From Cornus controversa (Eukaryota > Streptophyta > Magnoliopsida > Cornales > Cornaceae), in NCBI GenBank assembly GCA_026545225.1, contig CM048853.1, forward strand, positions 19,913,255 to 19,977,254: a stretch of 64,000 nt of DNA, read 5' to 3'. Of this stretch, positions 43,333-56,349 are shown piece by piece. The position numbers and the translations under genes were made by a program. How positions within the stretch are numbered: the stretch's first letter is position 1; each line of letters opens with the position of its first letter. The notes beneath the pieces are model-generated. The model did no database searches. It was not told the DNA's origin and saw only the letters and a program-made list of their open reading frames with translations.

Positions 43333-43629
43333 GTTCGCAACCATCACGGCTAAAATGCGTTGTGTCATAGAAGGGTGCAAACATACATGTAAGTACTTCA
43401 CCTTCGCCTTCCCCAGGTGATGTGAAATTATGACACCCGTAGCCTACCAGTGTGGTAGCTCACCCAATGTCTCCGCCCACAAAGGTTGTCACATTTTCCA
43501 TGGTTTGGCCTTTCTACTCAAATTCTGGGTTGTGTTTTCTTTACTTGATTTTGTCTGAATCTTGACATGTCGTTGATTCATGGTGTTAAATGTCTCTTAG
43601 TGGGTTGTTGTCAAGTCCAAAATGGATAA

Positions 43630-43870
43630 AGTTGTAGGAATCCCCATTCTTTCCTTACTTTGAGAGCACCGAGGTTACTTTCTTCAAGAATAAACCATTT
43701 TTCTCCACATAAAGTTGTATTTTGGATAATGATTTTCTTGTGGAATCTCTAATGATTCATCCACCAGTTGCTTTATTGCCTGTTGATAATGAGGCCTCTC
43801 CTACAACACCTCAACCACTCCAATTTCATTAAAGGAACCCAAAAGATATTAAAGACTAGTCTAATCCTAC
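43630..43870 (+). pseudogene. Copia pol fragment
   Basis: A short piece whose plus-strand translation contains VTFFKNKPFF followed by a Pro-rich segment (LVPVDNE, TTPQPLQFH). This resembles the end of a Copia integrase domain (VTFFE..PFF) and the linker to RT. It is broken, with neither LTR nor the rest of the element visible. Confidence 0.5.
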
Positions 43871-44900
43871 ACCTCCTCAATTGCCTTATCACTTATGGGT
43901 TTTGTACTCCCAGCAAAGACTCCTCCTACAAAACCATCCATTTGCATTACAAATTGTTTTGATGTCAAGAATAGAGACATTATATATGAAAACCACTACT
44001 TGGAAATACATACCTAGTAACTATATTTCCAATGTCATTCTATGCATGTCAAACAATATCTGAAATTTGATTTGCAAGTCCAGTTGTAAGTTCTAATTAG
44101 ATAGAGCTCAGATTTATGTAGTTTAATCTGATCAAAATTCAAATGAGACTAGACATGTTAAAATACTTTTATATATTTCATTAGTAAATTGGTTTTAGAT
44201 TTTCATCAAACAACAATAATCAATTACTTTAGATTAAAATAAAAATAAAGATACAACACTCTTTTGAATTCAAATCAAAGTGGAATTTTCAAATTAGTAA
44301 GAAAATCTGATTTTGTAATTAACTGTATTCAAACTCAAATATGATTATTCAAGACAAGTTGGATTTTAACTCAAACTAAACTTCAATATATTTATCAAAT
44401 ATAATTTGTTATGGTTAATGTCGCTCCAAACGCAATATATTTTACAATTTTAATTTATTTATTTTCGGTAGCTAAGCTTAAAAATTATAGTGAGAAGTAC
44501 CCCTACTTTTAATCATCATAATAAATTAATTTAAAAGTTTTAAATAACGATTATATTTTTCACGTCTAATAAGGTGTTATTTTTATACCAATTACAATAA
44601 TTAAGATTACAAACTATAATTATTTAAATCATAATTATATTATTTTCATGATTTTATATTATTTGTATTTTATATATTTAAGTTTATTAGTTATAATTAT
44701 TGAATATGTTAAAGAAGCTTGATTTTTTCATACATGTTCTTTAACTCCCACAAGATTGGAATAATGTTACAACTCTCTGGGTGCAAATGAGATACCTGCT
44801 CTTTGTTGGTATCTCATTCGTGGATATTGAAAATAGTAAATTCCAAACAAGGGAATCAGACAAATGAAGCTTTTGGTGCTTATGCTATTTTTTGTGTGGT
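43871..44900. other. AT-rich intergenic DNA, no feature seen
   Basis: No coding, repeat or terminal signature recognised. Confidence 0.5.
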
Positions 44901-47900
44901 TTTATAAATTAGTACGTAGATTGTAATGTGGTTATGAACATGAAAATTGTGCAGGTTGGTTTATGAGAACAACATGATTTGTAGTATACCAAATTTCAAA
45001 CAATACTCTACCAAATTCTTGATTGCATTCTGTAGATAGGCCAATTCATTATAGATTGTATTTTAAGTTGAGCTTTAAATTTACTATGATGAAAAGGAAA
45101 ACCCCTCATCCTTCCTTTTTCCTTCTCGTTCCCTCTCCTAAATGAATAGAAGACCCTCCCTTCTCTACTTTCTTCCTTCTATTTTCCTCCTTGTCAATTT
45201 AAAGGAATAAAAATTAGTGTCCTTCAAGACATGATGATAAAAATGAAAGCTAAAAACACCAAACAAACCAAAATAATCTTTTGGTGCACATCTATGAAGG
45301 CCCCATTTACCTACAAACTACAATTTCACTAGTCAAACCCTTAGATCACAAGCAATCTATTTTTTTCTATTTAATTTTCCAAAATATCTTAAATATCATC
45401 GGGTCATGAAAAATTTCATCTAATACAAATATTAGTTTTTAACTAACTTGTGACTTGGGAAAGCTTATACATAGAAACAATCAAGATTTAGGCATGCTCA
45501 TTATACTGTACAACTCAATCCATGTATAGAACTTCTAAGACAACGACACAAAATAAAAAGTCAATAATGAAATTCTAGTGCAACAGTAGCTCTGTGGTGC
45601 TAAAACTTATTGCAAGCTACCTTCTGGAGAAATTAGTTGTTGAGCACATTTATCAAATGAATTAAAGTCTGCTCAACTGGATTTAGAATTGTACAGAACT
45701 TTTGAAATCTATTTCAATTGTTGATCCTATCAACTTCACCCTTTTTAACTAATTTCGAGGATTCGAGTATGAAGATATGAATACAAGCTCTATTCAAGTC
45801 TCAACTCATCAAAAAATAGTTATACTATGATGCAATAAATATGTCTAAAGTTCAAGGTGTTACACTGAAATATTTCATACCATATTAGATCACAAAATGC
45901 ATTTTTGACAATTTAAAACATATGCTTAAATGGAGTTTAAATGTATGAGAATTTATAACAGTTTCTTGCACAGGTTTAGCTCAATACAAATAACTTAAAT
46001 ATATCATTTAAAGTGTGCTCATACCTGTCTATATGCATAATGTCTCTTATCATCAAACACAACTTCATATCAAGCCTTTAACATAGCATTTTGTCTAAAA
46101 ATAGGGTTCAAAGATATAAATATTGATGCTCAATCAAATGCAGTTATACCCCTTCACAAATAGCCTTAAGACTGTCAAATATGCATGCTTATACACAATG
46201 GCAGCCCAAAAATCAAATACAAACACTTGTGCCTTCTTTTAGAAACTTTTGCCAGCACAACTATGTTGTATCAGCAATGAACAGTAATACACTTAAATTA
46301 TGTTATGACCTTGGTTCAACTATGAATAGCTGTTAATTCAATTCAAATGATGCTTAATGCTAATAAAGTAATGTTGCTCAATCAATTTTTGTGCACTTCA
46401 GACCAAATCAGCAACAACAAAAGTTTGTTTCACTAACAGTAACTTACATTGGTTTATAAATGGGGTTTCAGTAGTTCAAAAAATGATTCAGCATATAAAT
46501 CTTCCTTTTTCAAATTAATACAAGTCAAGTATAGTGAAATACAGTTGTTAAAATCAAGTGATATGATCCAAGCATTAGCAAATTCAAATTTAATAGATCA
46601 AGTCTTGACAGTCCAATTTTTTGCTCAAAGTACAGAGGTTTAAATGTCCAAAATTCAGAGCAACCTCTGATTAAAAATAAACTAAGTCAAATCCATATTT
46701 AAATAGTATTTTACTTTTGCAAAAAATTAAAAAGAATTGCAGCTGTAGCAAGAAAAGTATAACAGATTATAATGGACTTGAACAGCTATAAATAGTGTTT
46801 CAGGCACAGATTTAGAATTTGAAGCACATTTAAGCTTTGTAAATGCACAAGTGAATTAAAAATCAGTCTGGTTAATTTTCCTTAACATGCTCAACCAATG
46901 ATAAAGAATTAATCATTTAAGATGAATATTCATAACAAGGCTACACATATTATATAGAAACATAATCATTTAAAGCACAAATATGAAAACTGATGTTTTG
47001 AAATACGCTTAACATGGCAATTTTAGACACATAATTGAACTTATCATGATGAAATAAATGTGCTCAAACCAGAAACAAGGTTGTATGGTTCTTGAGAAGG
47101 ATCTGTCTTGCTTCAGTGGCTTTGACAGCAACTATAAAGTCCATTTTCTCTACAGAAGTCAGTAGTAGCTGCAAGCCTTAAATCCAAGCACACTAGAGCA
47201 TTTCTAGACTTAGGAACTCCTCAATTTATTCTACAAAAACTATTTTCTTCAATCTCTAGATCATTCTAATGGTGATACTCCTTCCTTTTTCAAATAATAT
47301 AGCCTCTTCGTTTATCAAAGATAAGCATTAACACATCCAAACTATATAATTACATCTATAGGAAATGATAGACATCATTCCAGAATTTTCTGACCCAAAA
47401 CTTTGCTGCTACTTGAGACCTTGACAATAAATATGAGCATAAAGAAGGCATTGAATGTTCAAAGTGCAATGCATCTTATGAATTAGCTTTAATTCAGTAC
47501 TAATGCATAAAATAAAGTTAAAAACATATGTTGGACTGATTTAACTCAATTCAGAATCAGTTTAGAGTAGTTTGACAGTAAAAATAAACCACGAGTGAAC
47601 AGTACTGCTAATAGGTTGTTCTTCTTAGTAATCAAGTGATTTAGAAAATAAAAAATGTGAATTTAAGACTTAGAACAACAGATTGATGAGCTAAAATCCT
47701 TAACTTCAAATGTGCAGAATTTTCAGGCTGCCTTATTCTAAGAATGACAAAAGAAACTATAAGTTTAATGAACTTGTTTACTAAAGGCACAGATTCTGCT
47801 CAATAAACCATAAACATATTATAATTCAACCTTCAATGGCTTCATTAACATGCTCATTTCATTCATAAACTCATATAACATTTAATACTCAAGAAATAAC

Positions 47901-49147
47901 AATTAACATCATAAGAGTAGCATTTAGAGTATAACAATTACTGTTCATCAGAGTTTAGGGGGTTTTGTAGTGTGAAAATTCAAAGCAGACCCTATAGTTG
48001 CTTCCATTCATTAAATGTGTCCATAATCTTATAAATTACACTTGCCTAAAGCTATAGCAACTACTCCAAAAGGTTTCAACACAAATTATATCACAAAAAG
48101 CTAGTTAACAGATCATTTAACTCAATTAGAGGTTTCAACACTTCAGATTTTGGGAAACAAATTGAAGACATCAATTAAGCACAAAATTGAGTTGTACCAG
48201 CTTTAACATGTATGATCAAACAGATTAGAATTTATCATAAACAATCTAACCTAGTCCTAACAATCAGATGCACTCAACTAAGCTTGATTTGATTATGTTT
48301 AAAGCTCATAAGCTGACAGGGATGCAGGCTGCAATTAACACTTGAAGAATGGTTCTAAGACATATGTAAAATGATCATACTAGGCTTTTCAATCTACTTA
48401 CAATACTCATGAGAGCAGAAACCATACTCATAGTGCTGTCATGTATGTGACAGTAGCTGAAATCATTTAAGAGTGCATCTTTGGAAGCTGCAAGAACTTC
48501 TTCATCTACTGAGCTTCAATGGGATTTGCATAGATCAATTTCTGGGCTTAAAAATGGAGTTAGGGCTGCCCAAAAATTCCAGTATATCTCTTTCAATACC
48601 CTCCTATGGTGCTACTCACTTAAACTTATTTTTCACTCAGTTTCTCTTCCTGTGGAACACCCCAGCTCCTATATACTTTTGATATACATATAACTGCACC
48701 AAGGCTGTCGAACGACTGGGAAAAGATAAGATTGACAGCTACCATCTTGTCCTTTTGCTGAATTCAAAATTGGCCAATCATTTGAACATTCCTAAAGAGA
48801 CAAGACATTTCTTCTTATCCAGACATATGCTTATGCAAGAGAATATTCCATGGGCTGATATGACATTTCATAGCATCATATTGTTCTTAAATTTTGGACC
48901 GCATCAGCTATAGAGAGACACGTGGCAACAGTTGCTTCTTGCACACACACTCTCTCATTTTGCCAAAAATGGCCTTACAGGGGGCTGTCATGTATATATA
49001 TATATATATATGGTACTTTCTTAGCACTTATGAAATACAGAAATCAACACTAGTCAGCGAAACATAGCCTTGAGTAGTGAAATTTTGAAAATGCCCCCTA
49101 GAAGGGCTATTTGAGTAAATAGATCAAATTATAGGGTTGTTATATCA
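44900..49147 (-). repeat. Long non-coding tract, possible large LTR
   Basis: On the minus strand, reading from 49147, the sequence begins TGATATAACAACCCTATAATTT, like the 'TG..AC.ACCC' start of long Tekay/Del LTRs. A promoter-like TATATGTATATC box lies near 48,690. Recurrent phrases such as ACTGTTCA and ATGAATGAAATGAGCATG follow, as in such LTRs. It has no open frame of note. The far end and a target duplication were not found, so the boundaries are guesses. Confidence 0.35.
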
Positions 49148-51501
49148 TGAATATTCTAAAAAGGATTTAACAAGTATAATGTGCTCAAATAGTCATAGAA
49201 ATGGATCCAAGACATAGAATAGGCTATTAAATGACCAAATTGCCCTTAGTAGAGAAAATGAACTATAAGGCCCTAGGAGATCCTTTTGACATTAAAACTT
49301 AGGCAAACATGCACATGAGCTTAATGGATCGTCAGTAATTGTTACCAAACTCACATATAGAGACTAAAAATAAGGGTTTTTTCTTTTCGGTAAAAATAAA
49401 TAAATGACATTTTATGCCAGTCATGAGTGATACAAGAAGACCTAATGGTTCAGTCTTTCTTGTTTTACTTAAGTTCTCCAAATTAGGTATTCTCACAAAT
49501 ATAAGCACTATATATATTTGAAATGAATGAACAAAGATATAATCAAATGCCAGAAAGTAGAGCCCAAAGCTTTACTTATATGCAGTTCCAGACCCAAAGT
49601 TTTCCTAATAAACTGCTAACAATAAAATGGTAGAAAGACATATTTCAGAACTCACATTATTTTTTATATTGGTAATAAACAAGACTAAGCTAGGTTCTCA
49701 TAGTCATACAACACAAAATACATTTCTTTCTTTTACAGTAGAGGGTGTCATTGGAAGAACTTTATATTTCACTCATTTTTGCTGAAAACTTCGTGCCATT
49801 TTATGTTTGAAATCTCATTCATAGAGATAAGAAAGGCAAAGTCTAATAGTATTTAGTTCTATATTAAAAAATATATATTTCATTGAGATAGAGTATCATA
49901 TGCTTGATTCCCCATTTTGGGAAAAGAAATAGATAGTAGACAACCATAAACTCTATTTGAATTTTCCAACTAAGGTCACTAATAGATGAGTGATAGACAT
50001 TCAGGCACTGCAGAAGGTTCTTTGCTAATTTAAAAGTATGCAGTGCCATTGAACTACAAGATTAGAATATTCAAATCTTTCTCTGCTACAATGATGCATC
50101 ATGCCACGACCTTAAAGCTTCACATTGGTTCTTTTTCCCTGCTTACATGTTCATAGATTTTTATTAATGGAAATTTGGGATTCTGCAAGTGCTTTTAGTT
50201 CAATGATTTAGACAGCTTCAAGCAATTTCTAGAACCACATATATATGAAATTGGTATCCTTTCAAACACAGTATCAAAATGAAATTAACAAGAAAAATTA
50301 TCGAAATTCTTCTAGTACAAATGAAAACCATTCAATTAATCCATGACTAAGTACCAACTTTAGTTGACTTTCTACAGTTCCCCATTTCAACATATCAATG
50401 AGGAAAAATCCACAATACTTCTATAAGAGCAGGTTCCTATGGGCCAATAGTACTTGAGAATGTTAATTAGCAGACGAAATTAATGTTTTTCTCCCCTAGT
50501 GATAGATACTTTGGAAGTTATAAAAAGAGAAGGGGATGAGAAGGTAAAAATTGTTGTACTTATACAATGCAATAACGAAGGGTATGTTGGCGATCCCTTG
50601 ATAACTAAACTATTCCAATATTTTATACATAATATCATGTACAAATTCATCATCATAAATGTGAAAATTTTAGATCATCACTCCCATTGCTATAAATAAT
50701 GGTGAAAATTTGCAAGTGACAAACATGAAATCTAAAACTACATATAATAGTAATGAGAAAAATCATTAACCAAACAATTCTACATACATATAAACACACC
50801 ATGGCCCATGTTATGAATGGAAATGTTAAATGTTTTGCCTTACATATGCTTTGTTATGCTATAATAGACTACTTATAATATTGTATCTAATTTTCAAATG
50901 CAATTAGATTTTACTGGGATATTCATATATGGGAAAATACCAAATCTGAAGATGTGACTAATTCAGATATTTTGTGTCCATTGGTGACAAACATTACAGA
51001 GTGTAGTAGATTCATTAGAGTGTAGTAATGGATCTCTGCCAAGTTTTGGATCAATAATTGGATGCATTGGAAATTGATACTATGTCGAAACGCATATATT
51101 TATCCTTGGAAAATTTACAAAATGAACAACACTAGTACTGACATCCGATGTGTTTGACCAATAACCGATTTAGTTGCCGAATTAAAGAATGTGTTTGACC
51201 AAAAGACTTGCAATAAGTGCTATATTATACTACAGATAACATGCATATCTATCCGTCAAAAAAACATTGTAACATATCCATAAAAGACCGATTATGAGTA
51301 AGTAACATTGTCATTTAACATCAACTTCTAACATAGCATTGTCATTGTCATAATATCCCACTGTTGCAAAAAAATTGGTGGAATACACTGCCCCATCTGA
51401 ATAGATATTACCACAACCTATCCACATTTACATGTATAACTCTTTTATGACCTCCACTATTACAAAAAAATTTGGTGGGATACACTACACCCTTTACGTT
51501 T
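49148..51501. other. Intergenic DNA, no feature seen
   Basis: AT-rich and without recognisable genes. A pair of similar 20-25 bp phrases (AAAAAAATT.GGTGGGATACACT) at about 51367 and 51464 leads into the tandem repeat that follows. Confidence 0.5.
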
Positions 51502-51815
51502 GATGAGGATTTGCTGACATATACAAAAAAGCACCCTTCCTTCACCTCTGAAGAGGATTTGCTGAAATATACAAAAAAAGAACCCTTCATTCACATTTAA
51601 AGAGGATTTGTTGAAATATACAAAAAAAAAAGCACCCTTCCTTCACCTTTGAAGAGGATTCACTGACATATAAAAAAAAAAACACCCTTCCTTCACCTCT
51701 GTAGAAGACTTATTGACATATACAACTAAAAGTGAAATTCACTTGCAATTGAAGAGGATTTTCCAAAATATACAAAAGAAAAAGCACCCTCCACTTTTGA
51801 AGAGGAATTCCTTCA
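51502..51815 (+). repeat. 48-50 bp tandem repeat, six units
   Basis: Units start GAAGAGGATT (or a variant) at 51502, 51550, about 51599, 51651, 51701, 51751 and 51799. The consensus contains TGACATATACAAAAAA and GCACCCTTCCTTCACCTCT. An A-run in each unit varies in length. The plain TA microsatellite at 51868-51892 is nearby. Confidence 0.9.
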
Positions 51816-52194
51816 TATCTGTCAACCAACTCTACCCGAGGTTCAGATCGAAGGGCTACATTTTAAAATATATATATATATATATATATATAAACAAAAT
51901 AAATGAAAGGAAACATTGTCTGTCAAAGAAACATATGCTTACCTAACTACCCATATTATTGGTTGCATCTCTTTCATCATCATCATTATTGGTTGAATCA
52001 TTCACCTGATAACAAATGACAACTGTTGTCAATACCTTATTATCTACAAAGTTTACTCAAATGGTCTTGTAAGTAGTTTTATGTGTTGAGCAAGTTTCAA
52101 ATGCTATTCTAATCTCATTCTAGTTACCAGTTTTTCATAAATAAGGCTGCATTCATTTTTGACTACCCATAACAGGCCTACTGTAGTATACTCC

Positions 52195-52284
52195 ATAAAT
52201 TGGTGCTGATAAGGTTCTAAGCCTACTGTTATGAACTTAAACAAGTAGTCTGAGCTCATAAATTGATGTTGATAAGGTTCTAAG
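52195..52284 (+). repeat. 63-bp direct repeat interrupted by the solo LTR
   Basis: Unit 1 spans about 52195-52257 (ATAAATTGGTGCTGATAAGG ... GTAGTCTGAGCTC). Unit 2 begins at 52258 and is cut after GGTTCTAAG by the solo LTR. Its other half resumes at 59006 (TAAGGCTGCTATTATGAACC ... GTAGTCTGAGCTC). Confidence 0.85.
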
Positions 52285-52494
52285 TGTAAGGACCGGGTTA
52301 TTTTTTATCGATTCCAAACTATTTTTGGACCGAATTTTTTTTGAATTAATTAATTTTAGAAGGGTGTGAGAATATATATATATAAATGGAATTATATATA
52401 TATTGGCGGAGAAAGTAGATGAATACGAGATTTTTATATAGGCGGAGGATGCATAGATATATGTATATATATATATATATAATGGATATTTATA

Positions 52495-52532
<38 letters not shown>

Positions 52533-53267
52533 TGCATGTGTATTAAAACACGCATGTGGGGATGTATGTCAGTATATGTATACATAATATATGTGATGTT
52601 AGATGTATATATGGATTATATTATATGTATATTGTATGTGTATATATATGTGTTACGTACTATGCACATGTGATAATAGATATGTATAAATATATATATA
52701 CGTATTATATATATATATATATTTTAGGTGGCTGAGAAAAGAGTGTGAATTTTGAAGTATGTGGTGTATAATTAAAGTGGGTGAGATTGAAATCAGATAA
52801 GTTAGGTGGGTCAGCTGAAAATGAGGAAGACCAAGTGTAGTGGTCGGCTAAGAGGGAGAAAAAGAAAGAAAAGAAAAAGAAAGAAAGAGAGAAGGAGAGA
52901 GAACCCGAGAGAGAGAGAGAGGAAGAGAACCAGTAGAGAAAGAAAACTTGGAAGGGAAGAGAGAGAGAAAGTGAAGCCGAGATAGAGAAGGAAGAAGAGA
53001 AAAGCTGAGTATTCTAGAGAGAGAAAGTCTAGAGAGAGGAAATGAGAAAATAGAGAGAGAGAGGGAACCGAGAATAGAGAGAGAGAAGAAGGTGAAGCCA
53101 AGAGGGGCTGTTCTGGCGTCGACAGTGGGGCTTCGGCAGGTGGTGGTGGTGGCTCCGATATTGGGTCTCTCGGCTAGGTCCACGACTAGTTCTTGGCTGA
53201 GGATTTCGGTGGCTTCGGGTGTAGCTCCAGGCGATATCATGGCTGTTAACTACGGCAACAGGTGGCC

Positions 53268-56200
53268 TATCACGCCCCATAATTCGGGCCCCGAGACTCT
53301 CCCAGACCGACTCGAATCCCGAGTGTGAACCTATCAATTAATTCCTAATGGACCATCTTAACCTTTCATTACCACGGAAGCCTAGTCACCCACTTGTAAT
53401 TACCTATACATAAGTCAACATCACCTAACTTCAATGGCCTCAACCAAACAACCCTTCGAATGCTTCTAACCCACAAATACGAACATATAACTCCTTGTGA
53501 GTTTATAATAAATACCTGAAAAATGAAATCATTGGAAAGAGGGTTTAAAAATATACAATTTCAAAAAAAGAATCATCGAAATCCGATTTGAAACGAAGGA
53601 GATATGCCCCTTTGAAGTTGGACAAAACACTGTTTGAATAGTGCATGCTGTAAAAGGGGGATCGATCGCCCAAGGTCGACCGAGGCCAGATTTCAGCCTT
53701 TTACAGGGGCGATCGATCACCGTAAAAGAGGGCGATCGATCGCCGTAAATCCCTAGCAAATTTTTGGAACCCTAATTTAACTACAACTTCACCCAAACTT
53801 CAAATTCGAATATCTCACAATCTACAAGTCCGTTTGACCCAAAATTTGGCATGGATCATCCTCAACATGTCTAGCATCCAACCCAATTAGAATCATCTAA
53901 AAATACCAACCAAAACCCGGGTTATATCCAAATCAATGACTATGGGTCAAAAATTAAACCCTTGCACTAAAACATGCATATCTTTCTCATTTAATATCCA
54001 AACAAGGCCCATGACCTATCAAATTGAAGCTAATACAATTATCCTTCAATACATATAAATTTCATCCATGCCATAAACTCAAAATGGAAACTTTTGGGCA
54101 CATGTCCCCCCAATGGCTACTCTAATGCCTTAATGGTCATCAAGTATATTCACACAACATGTATTTCACAATTGAAATGTAATTCCATCAATTTTTCCTT
54201 CCCATCTTCATTCAACAATACATGCATACATTCATTCCATACTCCACTAACTCATAAATATCCATACAAGAAGTCATAACTCAAGAGAAAAATAGTTCTA
54301 TAGTTTCATACTTTTCCAACACATACACTTTTCTCAAGAAGCACATATCATTCATATGATTTTCCAAGTTTATAGTCATTACAAGAATTCATACATAAGG
54401 TTCAAAATACAACGAATTCTACCATGACTACAACTAGATCATTACCGTGCCACAAGCCGGCACAGATAGCCAAATGTACAAATATCCAAAATGTAGCAAA
54501 ATATAACTAAAATTCCACTTGGACACTCAAGTCCCATCCGTCATCGGTGCCTTATCTGTAAAAAGTTTAGAATAAAGGGGTGAGCACCACTGCAGCTCAG
54601 TAGAGATACCCCAACCCCCCTAAGTGTCGACTCGACACGACCTACATGAATGTATGTCACCACATTTCATGTATCATTCAACATATGTCATGTTCATTCA
54701 CAAGCGATACATATATAAATAAGAATGCATTAAACACGTGTATCATGCTTCACAATTTAAAATAAAAGCAATAACATACCCTCGTTCCTCTCTAGGACTT
54801 AACCCGGTACCCTAACATGGTTTTTGACCAACCATATAACCTGGGACACCTCTCATAACCGTCTCCCGACTTTGGCCCACTCCGCCAACGACATACTTTT
54901 GGGGCAATATTTTGCTTTACCCATTGGTGATTAGACCATATCAGCACCGTCACCACACATTTGGTTACTCAAGGTGATTAAACCATATCAGCACCGTCGC
55001 CGAGTGTTACGCGGCTCAAAGTGGTTAGTCCATGTCAGCACCGCCACTGAGCATAATTGAATTTAAGGTGATTAGTCCATATCAGCACCGTCACTGAATC
55101 ATTGAGTGGCTCAAGGTGATTAGTCCATGTCAGCACCGTCATCGAGCATAATTGACCCAATTGACCAACACCTAATATAGACCACTTTCCCCGTTTCCTC
55201 ACAACGGCCCATATATGACATATTGCAATCAAGCACTCAAAATTCATGCTTCACAATGCATTCTCTAGTTATAAAGGAACATAGCATACATTTCATCTCC
55301 ATAACACCACACGTAGCATACATATGAATAACTCATACATATAACCTCTCATATGCATGCAACTCCAAAATTTAGTATATTTTTCTCATACTACACTAAA
55401 TGCATAAATTTAGCACATAGAGCTCACATGCATTTAATCATCACACATTTCACATATAATCACATCAATATGTCATACATTCCACATTTATCACATATAC
55501 CCCAAATTGAGCATATAATCATACATACTCACAATTTCTCAATTTATGCACATTGAACTCACATGTTATACTCAACACAAGGTACACTATCTTGCAAGGA
55601 AAAGGAACTCAAGAGAAGTAGAACACATCCATCCCTCCCCTCTCACTACCACAAAACATGCAAAACACAACCTATACCTTCCATCTTCACCCAAAATCCT
55701 AGAATCAACAAGTAGAAGAGAAGGAGAACCCCTACCTCAAAATCCAAGCTTAGAAGTGGAAGATCCAAATTTTACCAAGCTTCAAACTCCTCCAACGGTA
55801 ACTTTCCACTGATCAAATCGAAGAGGAGAGTGAGGAGAACAACTTTAATTCTTGACTTTACCCTCAAATCTCACTTTTAGGCTCTCAAAACTTAGAGAGA
55901 ATGAGAGAAGAGAACTTGTAGAGAGAGAGAGTGGTAGAGCCGGCCAAGAGAGAGAGAGAGGAGTGAAAAATCTCATTTTCCCCTATTTTTTCCATGTATA
56001 TATCATATATGTATAATATATTTGGCCCTTTGCAACTAAACCCTCCACCTCTCCTTATTTGCTCCTTGTTATGGGTCATTTGCACTTATTCGCAAACTAG
56101 CCTTTCCTCTTTTTCTAAAACTTCACTTAAGTTCTTAAACTTACATCCATACCCCCACGACACTTTCTAGAGTCCGTAGTTATTTTCCCCGGGTCACCCG

Positions 56201-56349
56201 AACCCATTTCGGTCCCACACCCAAGTCAAAACATAAAGAGACATAAAGAGATCATTTAAGTCCACTAAGCATGTTATCAAACAATTAATCATGCTTAAAA
56301 GTTACCGACCCGTAATTATAATTTAAAAAAAAAAATTCGGGTCATCACA
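53268..56349 (-). mobile_element. Solo LTR nested in the first, opposite orientation
   Basis: 3,082 bp that on the minus strand begins TGTGATGACCCGAATTTTT and ends CCCGAATTATGGGGCGTGATA. The exact duplication TGGCC lies at 53263-53267 and 56350-56354, so it entered the outer LTR after that was in place. It contains a 47-48 bp tandem repeat. No gag or pol is visible. Confidence 0.85.
54925..55160 (+). repeat. 47-48 bp tandem repeat in the inner solo LTR
   Basis: Five units start near 54926, 54973, 55020, 55067 and 55115. The consensus is GGTGATTAGTCCATATCAGC plus ACCGTCACCGAGC...; some units have GTGGTTAGTCC. The array sits in the middle of the LTR. Confidence 0.9.

Larger units (their letters stand above)
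42283..43493 (-). mobile_element. Cassandra TRIM array, three LTRs and two interiors
   Basis: LTRs lie at 42283-42754, 42824-43134 and 43204-43493, separated by two interiors of about 69 bp. Each interior runs from a minus-strand polypurine-like tract to a primer site; the first is GCTCTGATACCA on the plus strand at 42810-42821. Every LTR holds a stretch matching the reverse complement of plant 5S rRNA (TCACCC..C...GTACTACTCTCGC.TAAGCACGCTTAAC), the hallmark of Cassandra, where a 5S-type promoter is carried in the LTR. The first LTR is longer because its 5S-bearing part is duplicated. No target duplication is clear. Confidence 0.93.

Noticed and set aside
51502-51815. Regular repeats of about 50 bp as a CRISPR array
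   Set aside because: The whole unit repeats without unique spacers, and the window is plant nuclear DNA. The same applies at 13780-14070 and 54925-55160.
52811-53240. Two overlapping minus-strand open frames of about 100-130 codons, rich in Leu, Ser and Phe
   Set aside because: They are translations of the purine-rich GAGA tract in the outer solo LTR; low complexity keeps the frames open.
53700-53750. Repeated CGATCGATCGCC phrases as a regulatory array
   Set aside because: They are a few short copies in the inner solo LTR without regular spacing.
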